DNA of 64,000 bases from Vicugna pacos (lineage: Eukaryota; Chordata; Mammalia; Artiodactyla; Camelidae): positions 35,329,019-35,393,018 of the forward strand of contig NW_027328740.1 of the NCBI RefSeq assembly GCF_048564905.1, given 5' to 3'. A program made the position numbers and the translations under genes. Numbering within the stretch: position 1 is the first letter of the stretch; each line of letters begins with the position of its first letter. Positions 11,280 through 23,092 of the stretch are shown here, in pieces. Under the pieces are notes generated by a model, which worked only from the letters and a program-made list of their open reading frames with translations, made no database searches and was not told the origin of the DNA.

Positions 11280-11565
11280 TGCATTTATTTTTACTTATTT
11301 TTTAAAATTATTTTTTATTTAAGTGTATTCAATTTACAATGTTAGTTTCAAGTGTACAGCAGAGATTCAGTTATAAACATATGCATATGTATATATATAT
11401 GTTTTAGATTGTTTTTAGTATAAATCACTACAAGAAATTGAATATAGTTCCCTGTGTTATGTAGCAGGTCCTTGTCATTTATTTTATATTTACTAATTTG
11501 TATCTGTTAATCCCCCCTTTCCTGCCTGCTAAACACAGTTTGCTTTCTATGTCCATGAGTCCATT
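11280..11565 (-). mobile_element. L1 3' UTR fragment, artiodactyl type
   Basis: 'tacaatgttagtttcaagtgtacagc', 'gattcagttataaacata', 'agttccctgtgttatgtagca' and 'gctttctatgtccatgagtc' are the reversed L1 3' end. It includes a short AT-rich (TATATA) run near 11390. Confidence 0.85.
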
Positions 11566-12314
11566 ACTAGGAGCACCGTTTTTCCTAGTAATATATGCTC
11601 TTTTGCTGCTTTCAGTTTCAGTAATTCCATCTTATCTGTGGGCGCTTTTCTTCTGGTGGCCTTAATGTGGTTTGCACACGTGGTAATAGAGATCTGTATT
11701 TGGGAGAACCCCAGGCCTCGTGTAGTCCCTGGTACAGAGTGCCCACTGAATTGATGCTTGAACTGGGAAAAAAGCACAGTAAATGTTGGAATTTCCACTA
11801 TGGTTGAGAATTCTATAACCTCTTTTGACAAACTTAATATTGGCTGCACCCATTCTATGTAATTTGGTGGAAATTCATGTTATGGTGGTGAAGAGACGGG
11901 GCCTTGTATGCTTCTTCTCTTTCTGTTTTCTAACACTCATTCTCCTGGGCCTTCCAGATCCTCCCCTAGAAGTGCCAGGTCTGGCTTGGTGCTGCGCTGA
12001 GGCAATATTTGTTAATAAGGCCCTTTCCTCATCTCTTCTGAGCCTCCGGTTCTTTCTCTGCACAATGAGGGCTTAGACTAGATAACTACTTTTCAGTTTC
12101 TTTTAAAGCCATGTTTCCTTTGAGAAACAGAAAATGCAAATCTCTCCTCTCAAACCAACCCTTTAGATTTTGAAAAGTCCTCCAAGGAGTGACATAGCTC
12201 TTTGTGGAAAATGAATGTGATTGTGATTCCAGGTGACACAGAAAAGACTCTTCAGAGATTGATTGCAGGGAGAGGGCAGGAAAGGGGCAGTATGTCACAC
12301 TTTCTAGTGTGAGC
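11566..12314. other. Intron 1 sequence without recognised elements
   Basis: Only short chance frames are present, and I can name no repeat. Confidence 0.4.
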
Positions 12315-12480
12315 ACTGGAGCAGGGGCTTGGATTTAAATACGGTGTCTGACGTGGCCTCTCTCTAATCTTGTAGAATGTGATAAACTACTCTACCTCAG
12401 TTTCTTGATGTGTCAAGTTGGGGTGATAATATTTTAAGGCTTTTGTGAAACATTATGCAAATAAGCCATTTGTGTATGGG
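12315..12480 (+). mobile_element. MIR SINE
   Basis: 'gagcaggggcttggattt', 'ctctacctcagtttcttgatgtg' and the tail 'gtgaaacattatgcaaataag' follow the MIR sense order. Confidence 0.72.
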
Positions 12481-13034
12481 TAGAAACAAGACCTGCTAGG
12501 GATTCAGGGATTTGTTTAAAAAAAAAAAATCTTGTCCATAGCACTCTGTCTGTGTGTATTTAGTAGTTCCTGAAGGGTGAGGGTGAGTCTAAAGTCCATC
12601 GTGGGACAGGTGGCCCATGATTCTCTGTGCCCCTGAATGCCCCCTCCTCCCCAGTCCTCTTCCTCAGTCCAGGATGAAGTTCCCTAGTAGATTTACTCAG
12701 AGGTCTTGTGAAAATGGCTATTCATTTTATTGTTTCACCAAGAAGGGCTGCCATCATGATCTCTGTGGTCAGGTTTTGAAGGGCTGCCATCATGATATCT
12801 GGTAAGAATTCTATGGAATTTGGTGTTTCTATTTAATGAAAAGAAAAAAATTACAAATAGAAAATTAGAACAAGGATAGTCACATGGGCTCTTGGAAGTG
12901 GACACCATTAGAAGTTGGAGGGACTAGTGGGCTCAGTGGGAATGTTAACTGAGTGTATCTCATGGACTGGGCATTGTCCTATTTGTACTGTGTGTTCCTT
13001 ATTTGAGACAGTGAGCTCACCTAACCTCGAAAAC

Positions 13035-13175
13035 CTCTTTAAAAAATTAGACTTTTTATTTTGAGATGTAATGTAGATTCCCATGTGGTAGTAAGAGATA
13101 ATATGGAGAGAGCCTATGGACTCTTTGCCCAGTTTTCCTTAATGGTTCCATCTTGCAATATTGGGGTACAATTCA
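13035..13175 (-). mobile_element. L1M 3' UTR fragment
   Basis: 'gactttttattttgagatgtaatgtagattcccatg', 'aagagataatatggagag' and 'aatggttccatcttgcaat' match a known reversed L1M 3' UTR. Confidence 0.8.
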
Positions 13176-13189
13176 TTACTGACTCACTA

Positions 13190-13340
13190 ACAATTTGAGG
13201 TTTGTGTTATTGCCCTCATTTCTATCCACGATTAAATTGGGGCTTAGAGAAGCACACAGGCCTGCCCAGGTCACCCACATTGTTAGTGCAGAGTCTGGTG
13301 AACGTGGGCTTGGGATTCCCAGGAAGTATCATTATGATGG
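13190..13340 (-). mobile_element. MIR fragment
   Basis: 'ggggcttagagaagcacacaggcctgcccaggtcaccca' and 'gtgcagagtctggtgaacgtgg' follow the reversed MIR core. Confidence 0.55.
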
Positions 13341-13369
13341 TCTTTGGCAGGGAGCAGCATTCACTTTGC

Positions 13370-13485
13370 TTGTTTATTCATTCATTCAAGAAACATTTAT
13401 TGAGTAAATTCTGTGGGTCAGATGCTTTCTTAGGGTTATCTGATTCTTCAGCAGTACTGAGAACCAGGAAATATTTATATTTTTT
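13370..13485 (-). mobile_element. L2 3' end fragment
   Basis: 'tattcattcattcaagaaacatttattgagtaa' is the reversed L2 terminal sequence. Confidence 0.6.
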
Positions 13486-13649
13486 AAACTGAGAAAATTA
13501 GCTCTGAGAGGTTATAACTCCCCCAAAGGAAGAATAGCTCATAAAGGGGGGATAGTACAATTGTACAGTCACCACTTTTTATGCACGTGGTACCCTAGGC
13601 ATTTTACATTTGCAAACATCCGTAATCCAGATATATTCTTGCAAGGCAA

Positions 13650-13715
13650 GGATTTTTTTTAATTGATGTATAGTCAAGTTTACAATGTTGTGTCAATTGC
13701 AAGGTGTTTTTTGAC
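13650..13715 (-). mobile_element. Short L1 3' end
   Basis: 'ttttttaattgatgtatagtcaagtttacaatgttgtgtcaa' is a reversed artiodactyl L1 3' end, heavily 5'-truncated. Confidence 0.7.
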
Positions 13716-13739
13716 TTTTGAATTAAAAAATACTTTTTC

Positions 13740-13860
13740 AGGAGGGAAATTAAGTGTATTTATTTGTTTGATTTTTTAAAATGAGGTACTGGGGTTTGAA
13801 CCCAGGACCTCGTACATGCTAAGCATGTGCTCCACCAATGAACAGTACCCTCTACCCCAA
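13740..13860 (-). mobile_element. Camelid tRNA-derived SINE (Vic type)
   Basis: Full-length layout in reverse: 'gggaaattaagtgtatttatttg', then 'gaggtactggggtttgaacccaggacctcgtacatgctaagcatgtgctccacca', then 'taccctctacccc'. The tRNA-like head (A and B boxes on the minus strand) and A-rich tail are both present. This is one of the clearest lineage markers in the window. Confidence 0.9.
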
Positions 13861-13984
13861 GGCAAGTTTTCTTATCCATTACTATGAAGCTAAGGGGTTC
13901 AAATAAATTGAATAGGAATCCAGATCTTTTGATCCTACTGTGGTCCTTCTCTTTATATTCTGCTGAAGGGGGTTGGGGAAGCAT

Positions 13985-14110
13985 TTCCTTTGTTCATTTC
14001 TTTATTCAGCATTTTTGAGCAGTGACTTTGCATCAGGGCCTTGCTAGGTGCTTGGAAATAGAAAATAAGAAATGACCTTTCTCTGCAGAGGCAGGAAGCC
14101 TAGACCAAAA
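13985..14110 (-). mobile_element. L2 3' end fragment
   Basis: 'ttctttattcagcatttttgagcagtgactttgcatcagggccttgctaggtgcttgg' follows the reversed L2 end ('attgagcacctactatgtgccaggc'). Confidence 0.6.
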
Positions 14111-14289
14111 GCTGGGTAATGTGATCCGAGCTACAGTAGCCATGTGCAGACTATGAGGACAAACTGTACCCCCGGATTTGCTTTGGCTTCCCTTGCCTTC
14201 TGTCTGGTACACACCAGGTCACCGCAACCCAGATGGGCCCATAGCACACAGCAGAGTATGTACCTCGATCTCCTCTCCTGTCTCGGCAG

Positions 14290-14861
14290 GGCCTGCAACA
14301 TGAGCATCCCTGACTACGTGCAGTGTGCTGAGGACCACCAGACTCTTCCCGTTGTAGTCCAAACCATGGAGATCATCTCAGAGGAGAATTTCTTTTGCAT
14401 CTATCAGCTACTCACCTCGGTGAGCCATATCAGCCCATGTGGCTCCCAGTGGACACTCTGTATCCACTACAGGCACCGCTATGTGCCCGAGAATGGGTGG
14501 AGCGTCTTCCAGAAACACTGCAAGGTCGTGGGCCTTGTCACCATTACCGACTGTCTCTCTGCCAAGGCCTTGGAGAAGCTCCACGTGCAGAGGAGCTGTA
14601 TGGCACCTCGATAATGACTCTCAGCTCTTTGTCTTTGTACTGCATGTGGAGGAAGTCGAGCAGCCGCGCACCGACGTTGCCTTCAAATTTAGAGGACTGC
14701 AGGGTGGTGGAGAAGAGGATCGAGGACTTCACTGAGTCACTCTTCATCTTGCTCAAGTCCAAGTGGCTGGATGGTGGCCCCAAGAATTCTGGGGACAAGA
14801 TCCCCCTCCCCTGCATCCCGTTTGAGAAGGAGGACTTCATGGGACTGGACACAGACAGCAG
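14290..14861 (+). pseudogene. TRAPPC9: TRAPPC9 pseudogene exon 2 (initiator exon)
   Basis: The acceptor 'ctgtctcggcag' ends at 14289 and the ATG is at 14300. The first frame gives [40 protein letters not shown] and LEKLHVQ, clearly the TRAPPC9 amino terminus (about 70% by eye), and ends at a stop at 14612. Similarity then jumps frame: LYGTS, then [19 protein letters not shown] from about 14620. It jumps again to [37 protein letters not shown] and GLDTDSR, ending at 14861 with donor gtaagt. At least two frameshifts and a three-residue loss before LEKLHVQ break the frame. Several changes are Arg to Cys, His or Trp. Both splice sites look usable. Confidence 0.93.
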
Positions 14862-15097
14862 GTAAGTTTACCTGGAGGCCAGTCCACCCTGGCTTTGTGC
14901 CAGATTGCTTCCCTACATCCAGAAAGGGATCAGCAAGGAAGAAGTCTGTCTTGTAGCCAAGGGGGGATGGAGATGCAGCCCGCCGGTGTACAGACATTTC
15001 AAAGTGAATCCGCCTTTGTTTCAGAGAGATCCTTTTAGGGTTAGTGTGGACACTTACTCCCGCTTTACAGCCATGACCATGGTGGGAACCCTGGGGT

Positions 15098-15424
15098 TGC
15101 TGTCCAATAAAGTAGCCAAAGCCACTGATGCTAGGAGCACTGGGGAGGAGGCTGGACTGAGCTGAGATGTGCTCTAGGTCAAATGCACATCAGACACTGA
15201 GGCTTGTCTAGTAAAAGTATATAAACTATCTCTTTACTTCCTATATTGATTACATGTCAAAATGATAGTATTTTACATACAGTAGATTAAGTAAGATCTG
15301 TTCTTAAAATCAGTTTCTAGTATTTGTTTTTTGTTTGTTGGTTTGTTTCTTTGTTTACCATTTTAAACGTGGCAAATGGGAAACGTTATTTACATGGCTC
15401 TCATTTCATTTCTGTTGGGCAGCC
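15098..15424. mobile_element. MER5A-type hAT-Charlie DNA transposon
   Basis: Starts with 'gctgtccaataaagtagcca' and ends with 'ctgttgggcagc', which are the terminal blocks. Between them lie 'agctgagatgtgct', 'tatattgattacatgtcaaaatgatagtatttta', 'aaaatcagtttctagtatttg' and 'aaacgtggcaaatgg'. This matches the MER5A/MER5A1 consensus throughout. It is old, non-autonomous and shared widely among placental mammals, and lies 240 bp into intron 2. Confidence 0.85.
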
Positions 15425-15454
15425 TGTCCTGGGACAGTCTCATCCCTTTGCTTA

Positions 15455-15545
15455 TAGATGAGATGCTGAACCCCGAGAGGCGGAACGAGGAGCTGGTTGA
15501 GCTGGGGCTGGAGCCGGTGTCTCCTGCCTCCCAGGCCCAGCACCT
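15455..15545 (-). mobile_element. Possible MIR fragment
   Basis: 'ttatagatgagatgctgaaccccgagagg' resembles the reversed MIR core. The open frame across 15376-15711 passes through this and MER5A and is not a gene. Confidence 0.4.
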
Positions 15546-15711
15546 ATTCTGCTCAGGCCCTCTCTTCTTGCCCGACAGCCTCCATGCCAAGTTAGGACAT
15601 CAGAAACACCGCCGGGGACTTCCGAATGAACTCCTTATGCAGGGAAAGGCGTATCACGGTGTATGGGACAGAGCAGGGAAATGTTCATTCTCACTTTTTC
15701 CCTGTGATTAA

Positions 15712-17690
15712 GTCAACGGCCCCACATTGCCTCGGAAGTACAGACGAGCTCTTCTGGGCTGCCTACCCCCCCAACTTCAGCTCTGTTTCCCGGTGTATCT
15801 GTTGTGCTGTCCCTCAGGCAGAAGAGGGTGAGATGCCTTTTCCGAGACGTGGAAACCTTTGCTGGGGAGAGTGAGGGAAGCTGTGTTCCCCCGGCCTACG
15901 GCCTCTGTCCTTGAGTCTGGAGAGGGCTCATGGTGGTCCCACAGGTGACGGTCGGAGAACCTGGCACATGTTTCTGGGCCCGCTGTGAAGGAAGTGCTCT
16001 GTGACTCTTGAACTTAGCTAAGATCAGATCCTACTCTCTGGTTGTTGGTAAGTTGGAGGAGAAGATGCTAGAGAATTGATAAAAAGAATGTCTAGACCAG
16101 CCCTGTGAGTGAGAACCACAGGGGACACGAGTCCCACCTGCGAGAGATAATGTAGCGGGCTCTGGATGAATTTTCTGTTCCTCCCAGACATACCTCTATG
16201 ACTTAAGGAAGGGGAGAGGCATGCTGTAGCCATGATCTGTACTTGTCCTCTCAGGGCCCTGTGATCTACATGCCCGCACTCCCCATCTGCTTCTTAAGAT
16301 GAGCTGGCATGTATAGGAGCCTGGGCACTGCTGAGGGCATAGCTGCCAGCACCGTGCTACACCAAGTCTGGCTCCGTTCACCTCACCTGTCAACACCTGC
16401 TGAGGCCCCAGGCATTAGCCAAGGTAGGTGCATCAGTGCAACATAAGCAGGGACCACTTCTCCCCCTGGACAGACTGGTGAGTGAGCAGTGGAAGCCTGG
16501 AGCCCTGCCCCAGCCCCCACGCCAGTGCCTCCTCTTTTGTCATAGGAGGCACTGGTGATATTTTTGCTCAACAAATGCTTGTCTCTGAGTCTGCAGCCCC
16601 ACCAGAGAATGCCAGATTGTTTTTGTCTTTTGAAGTCTGCCCTTGGGACTTGGCGGAGTATCCGGATGTGTAATTAGCCCACAGTGGTTGACACTGTCCC
16701 CATTGTTTACCCAGAACCTCGTGTACCAGGCATGGCTCCCAGTATCGAAATACAGCAGCGCATTAAACCTCCCTCCTTTTGGGTCTGTCTGTTCTGGTAC
16801 CATAAGGGCTCAGCCAGCTTCTGAACGTCAGTGAGATAACGCGGCCAGTGAGCTCGGGTCAAGCACATTCTCCTCCAGTCACTTTTACCCCATTGTTGCT
16901 TTTAGTATTCCACAGTCATTAATTATTTAAACAATTCTTTGGTACAGGAGCAGAGCCTAATTCTCTCCTGCTACTCTTGGTGGAAGTGAGTAAAACGGTC
17001 CAGACTGAAATGCGACCACAATTTGTAGCTCAAAAGCTGCCTTGAAGCTTGTAGGTGGAATTTTGGTTAGGGGCGCTGACCACGTTGGGGTCCCCCGGCA
17101 GCGCCGCTCCCCTTAGGTCCCTGCTTTCCCTGGAGCAGGGGGTGAGGGTGGGTCTCACCATCCCCTCGTCCCTGGCCTCACACACTCACGTAAATTCTTG
17201 TACATGCTGTCAAAATCATTTTTGTTCTTGTGTGTTTCTAATTTTCTCTTGTTCCTCTTTTCCTTTTTCTTTATTCCTTTTTCATTTGTACTGCCCAGTG
17301 AGCATGTTGTTGCATCTGAAAATGTGGGCTGTGCACACCCTGCATTGGAAATAGCCAGATTGCCCTCCATACTGTCTCCATCGCTTTAAAAAGCAAAATC
17401 TTAATATCTGTCTTGATCCATGTATTATCCTAGTCATTTTGTATTTTCTAATGTTTTGGAATATTTGCTTTGTTAGCACATTACCCACTGGTGTTAGATA
17501 CCTGTTAAAATCCTTGCTTTGAGGGACCTGTTTGGTCCTCCTTTTATTTGGTGACAAATGCGCCCTTATTAAATTTGTTTGATTGTTTTGAAGAAGTAAG
17601 ATGCGAATTGATTTAGTCGGCTGCTCAGGGATTCTTTTCATGGAGTATTTAAACTTGTAAGGTCAAACTCTGCAGCATTTTGCTCGATTC
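15712..17690. other. Intron 2 sequence without recognised elements
   Basis: I see no gene in this stretch. Weak L1-like wording near 17350 ('agattgccctccatac') is too short to call. Confidence 0.35.
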
Positions 17691-17830
17691 CTGCTTTTAC
17701 ACAAACGTGCTCGGCACGCGGTTCCTGGCTGTCGCTGTGTGACGTGCTGACGGCGCTTCCTGGCCGGCGGTCACTGGTGAGGAAGTGGCCGGCTCGGGGG
17801 TGACAGCTGCAGGGGACGCTGTTGGAGGAA
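17690..17830. other. Small CpG-rich patch inside intron 2
   Basis: There are about a dozen CpGs in 140 bases ('gctcggcacgcggttcctggctgtcgctg', 'gtgacgtgctgacggcgcttcctggccggcggtc') in otherwise CpG-poor DNA. It contains a CRE-half-site-like TGACG twice and two GGAA/TTCC ETS cores. No ORF or exon is evident. Confidence 0.5.
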
Positions 17831-17840
17831 GCGGTCACCG

Positions 17841-20800
17841 TTTGGTTCTTTAATTTTTTTTTTTTGCATTCAACTTCCCCGTGCCATTTACTTTACTTTG
17901 CCTTCATAAAGGGGCAGAATTGGGTCTAAAATCCATGACACTATTTGTTCCCTTTACGAGGCTGGTTTTTCTGGGTATCAGGACAACATGACCTTCTCCT
18001 AAGTAGCTGGCTCACCTGGATCTGTTGGACACAGGGACAGCTAAAAGGGCCGTAGCTTCCTCTCTGCTCCAGCCAGTGGGCATTCAGAGCTGGGTCTGTG
18101 GTTTGCCTCAGCAGCCGTGCAGACCTCCCTGCCCCGGCCTTTACTTTTAACCCATGTTGGCAGTAAAGAGTTGAATCCGTTTCTGTTGCAGCTGACATCC
18201 ACCACTGACAGCCGTGTCGTTAGTTTGTGGTAGTCAGTCTCCAACACCCCAGACAACCGTGAAGGAAGATGATTTGGCCGACCTAGGACCCTGGATTCTC
18301 ACCCTCACCATGGTTCATCTCACCCGGTGGAAGGGTGTGGCCACCACCATCATGCTGACCATGAGGCCTTGTTTCTCCTTTCATGCTCTGGTCCAAATGT
18401 GGACACTTCATTTTTCACTGAATCTGTCTCGCTTGAGACAGGCCAGAATATCTGAATGAGTCCATCACATTCTGGGTGGGGAACAGAACAGAAGTAAGTG
18501 TCGCAAGTAGATGGAGTCTAGGCTGTCCGGGTTGGCAAATGCAGGCTGGGATCTGTGATGGCTGGGCTGTACACTGGACACAGGTCTTTCCCGTGGCTCC
18601 CGAGAGCCCAGGAGTTGGAGTGATAACAGCCTTGCGTGGGTTCCCCCATCCTCATCTGCTCACTGGCAAGTGTGTCTGCTAATTAGGAGCTCCCCCAGAC
18701 CTCGGGCCCTTCAAAGCTCAGACCATGGGAAAATCTTGAGTCCCTTCTCCTGGGCCTCCTGTGTGAGAATGCAGTGCCTTCTGAGGTGACCAGCGGCAGG
18801 AGATGCCTCCCCCTCCAGGGAGCACCCTACGGCGGACTGTTCGTGAACCATGCTGTGAGCTTGTGTGTTTCCGTCCATGGTCCCTGCAAAACCACACTTG
18901 AGATCAGCTTATTGGCGAAAATAACAGGACTGATTCCAGGGCAGGGCCGGGGGGAGGGAACAGTGGAAATTGAATGTGAGCTGAGACAACTAGGTGGGTG
19001 CTGAGGCTGTTACTAAAATGGGGAGTCTGGGAGGTACCTGCCAGGAATCGAATTCCAGAGTAAATGGTGGACATGAGGCATTTTTAAGATGCCATTTTTC
19101 ATCCAAGTTAGGACTTCAAAGAGGCACTCGGCTCTATGAGACTGGGGCTCAGGTGAAGGAGCTGGACTAGAGATACAAGTTGGGAGTCGTCATTCTTAGC
19201 TGGTGTTCACAGCCTTGCATGTGAATTAGATCATCTCGAGAGCTGCAGACTGAGGCTGAGGGAGGGGAGGGCTGTGCCTCGGTTGGAGGTAAGCCCAGAC
19301 CATGCAGCTTTGGTGTGTCAGCCAGCGGCGTTTATCATTTTCAGAGCAATCCCATTTATCCTTAAGGGGCCTGGGGGTCAGCAGGGCCAGCCAGAAAGAA
19401 ATCCAAAGGGACAGTCTTGGCCACGTGTGCGTCTTAGGAAGGTGCAGAGGCTGCAGGATATGGAAGGTTAGAATCCTCAGAAGCTGGAGTTGGAGTGGGG
19501 AGAAGGTATTCACAGTCACCTGTGAGGGAGGGAGGGAGGCCTAGGGAGTCCCCACCCTACCGGACTCGCTTTCCCATGAACAGGAGGCAGTCAGACAGAG
19601 GATCTGAGGTAAGAAGGATGGGCACTGGGAGGGGAGCCAACCTGGAGAATGGTGCTTGGAAAGTTCTGGAATAGTCTCCCTGAAAAATAGAGTTAAAAAT
19701 ACCCAGGCTCTTAAGAATATTGTTAGTGACTTGGGAGGAGGCAGTTGTTTTTCTGGCCTCCTAAGTGTAAGTCATGTATCCAGGGATACACAGAAGATAC
19801 GGGCAGTCTGTTCCGGGGACTTGATCCTTACCAGGGGGATCAGTGCAAGTTTAAAGGGGCAGAAGGGCAGCGGAGCGAAACTAGCCAGGCCCCGTGTCAG
19901 GTAGCAGTCGGCCGCCCTACTTGTGTGTTTCATTCACATCCATGACTCCCAGGTGGGCGCTGACAGCCCCCTTTTGGGGATTGGGAAGCCTTCTCAGAGG
20001 GGTTAAGGAATTGGTTTGTTTAGCGGTTGATAAATGCTGTAGCAGGATTCAAGCAGAGCCTTGTCAGACTTCAAGGGCATGTTCTCTCTACTGTTTCCAG
20101 TACTTCCCTGTTATACCTGGAATGGTGAAGTGGGTCAGATTTGGAGCCTTTCAGAAAAAGTATGATTTAAGTGCCTCAGGACTGTTTCACAAAGCTCAGC
20201 GTTCTTTGATGGTTCTGAAGCATGCAGTGCTTTTCGCCCCACAGAGGTAACGTCTAACTCCATTGTCGATGATGTGGTTGCAAATGATATACAGGTGTAA
20301 AACCACACTTCGCAGCTTCTAAAGGGAAACTCTCCAATTCTCCCTTGGTCGGCTTTCTTCCACGGGGTGTAACTGTGCTGCAGCATAGGCCTGAGCTTCC
20401 GTATGGAGTGAGGATTTAATATCCGAAGTTAGCATAAAATGGTCAGATGAAGAAAACCGACATTGACAATTTATTTTTGGGTTTCATTAGTCAAGATATA
20501 CTATCAGATAATGGCCCATATAGCAAATGAAATTCAGTATAGGACATTGCATTTCTTCTTTCTATTCAGAGTTCCCTTACCGAATAAGGTTGCCTGCTTT
20601 GGAACATCAGTTTCACCACACGGCACCTATCAGTGTGTTGGTGTGATTGCATTTACAGAGTGAATGTAATCTGGGCTTCCTCAGCCCCAAACACTTCAGT
20701 GCAGAATCACAGGCTGTAGCCGTCTGTTAGTCACGCAAATACTTCTAAAATTATATGATGCCAGAAAGGAAAGAAGAGAGAGAGAGAGATTGCCTTTATC

Positions 20801-23092
20801 AAAGTTCCTTTCAGTTCTAACTGCAAACTGTTGTTGAGCAGCTCTGGTTTCCTTTGGATATGAATATATACATTTCTTTGCATGTAACCTAGGTTTTGGA
20901 CTAGAACACCAAGTTCTTGCTGTCCCCAAGCCACAAAAATAGTAGCCAAATTGCACACGTGTGAAATAGTTTATACTTTTTTCTTAGAAAGTATCCTTGA
21001 ATTTGGGACTTGGACTGTGATTTCTGCTTTTTGCTTCCCTCAACCGTCTTGTAATCTCTCACTCCTTCCCACGTGGTTCCCAAGTGTTCGTGGTCTCAAA
21101 GGAGCGGGCAAACACCCAGTTGGTCACCATGTACTGCTGCTATAGATAGAGACCAGACAAGACCTAAAGGACATTATCGGAGAGGAATTCCTGGAAGAAA
21201 TGGGCACTACATTCAATTGTGAGGACAGAGTAAGAGTCAGCCAGGAGAAGGAGTCAAGAATGTGTCTCAGATCGCAGGTGCAGCCCGGGCAGAGGCCTGG
21301 AGGCTTTTGGCGTGGGCACCCGGGGAGAGTGCCCTGTGCAGTCCAGGGTGGAGGGAGCCCCTGCTGGGGAGGACACTGGAGAGAGTCCGGGATGTAGGGC
21401 TTTGGAAGAAGTTGAGTTTTACTAGAACTGACACAGTAGGCAGTGAAGGGTGTCAACAGAAGTGACCCTCAGGAAAGGTACTTCTGGTTTTGCTTCTGAT
21501 ATTCTACAGACCGAAGGATCGGTACGGGCGAGAGCAGGTATGTCTGTCCCTTTGAGACCCAACCGGTCATTCATTTATACATTACACGTGCACTTCTGTG
21601 AGTCTAGGGGAGAGAGCGTGTAGCCACTTTAGTAAGCAAAATGTATTTGATTCTTGAGAGCTTAGCATTGTCAGAAGTTGACTTAGCCTAGAATGTTCTA
21701 GGAAGAGAGGAACAAATTGTGGAGGTTGGAGGGAGGGAAGGCTTCCTTGGGAAACAGTCAAAATGAGACTGGAGCAAGTGGGAAGTAGGAGCAGGTCAGG
21801 GGCCCCTGTGGTCACTGGGGACCTGTGTACTTAGGTGAGGATGGGCGAGCAGGGTCTGGGGTGGGGCTAGAACTCTAACAGGGAGCCTCTAAAGGGTTTG
21901 AAGTGGGGGTTGATGTAATCAAATTTGTGATTTGGGAAGGCTGCCGTGGCTCTCTGTGTTTGTATAGCGGGGAAGAGGGGGTGGGTGCCACCAACTGGGG
22001 GATCATTAGAAGACCATTCACAGGCTGGGATATGGGCATCGTGGCTACTTGGGGATGGCAGGGGCAGTGTGGATGCCGGCTTTCCTTATTGGGGGACTTG
22101 TTAGCGGGCCGACCTAGAGGCATTTTGTGGCTGGAAGAAAACTGATGGAGGCCGCCAGGTGGATTTTCCTCTTCTCTCCTTCCCTGCCTAGTGTGATGAT
22201 CTTAGCTCAGCCAACATTTGGAACAAAAGAGCTAATTTCCAGGGTTGCCCAGGACTTTGTAGAGCTCCTTCGAGTGAGATCTGATCGGATTTAGGTTTGT
22301 GTTCATATCTGGATGTTCACTTAGCTAGAAACGTCCTGTCATTTCGATTTCCATAGGGGTTTTTTACTTCATAAAGATTGCTTTCTTGGTGAGAGGAAAT
22401 TTAATACAGCTGTTGTCTTTTTCAAAAAAATCATATCATTTAAGAACTTTAATATTCAAAAGAATAGAAATATATAAAATATTTAAGGAAGTCTTTGGTG
22501 TAGTTTCTTTGCTTTCTGAGCTAATGTGGAGTTAGAGCCTTTGCATTACTTCATAGCACATCCTTGTCAGTATTTAAAGAGCTGATAGTGGGCGCCCCAG
22601 GCCCCACCTCTCAAAGAATCGTTAAAGTTTTCTCTGAAATAGTGAGGTCATAAAGGTCTTGTTTTCAGAAATCAAACGGTTTATAATACGCAGCATAGCC
22701 ACATTTATAAAATAATAATTAGTTCAAAATTAAGAAAGTGGAGGATAATTGATTTTTTTAAAGCCTATACATAAACTTTCTTGTGCTAATGTTGCAAGTG
22801 GAAATTTTGAAAAGAAAAATCCTACTGCAATATCATCTACATGGAATACATATATGAGTTTTACGCTTGAAAAGTAACTGCGCAGTGGTTTTCAAAGTCA
22901 GGAGCATTCCAGCTCAGATACTGGCAGTGATGGTTGCTGGTTTTCAATGAAAGAGCCTAAATTTGCCTTCTTAGCTTTTTTATTTTTGTATTGAGAGGGT
23001 TGATTAGTGCTTTGCGAGCATGATTTTGGGGCAAATTGAGGGCAGATGTCGTGTAAAAACAGTGAGATATTTCCATGCATTTTATTTTCTGG
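17841..23092. other. Intron 2 sequence, mostly unrecognised
   Basis: I find no coding segment. A short (GA)n run lies at about 20776-20790. The block around 21890-21960 ('aagtgggggttgatgtaatc') recalls a common mammalian repeat that I cannot name. Confidence 0.35.

Noticed and set aside
14144-14300. Upstream extension of the exon 2 frame to a Met at 14144
   Set aside because: A strong acceptor at 14288-14289 and the TRAPPC9 start MSIPDY at 14300 show that the upstream part is intron.
15376-15711. 111-codon frame (LNPERRNEELVELGLEPVSP), at first taken for a gene exon
   Set aside because: It starts inside the MER5A transposon and crosses a MIR-like piece. It has no match to TRAPPC9 and no good splice sites.
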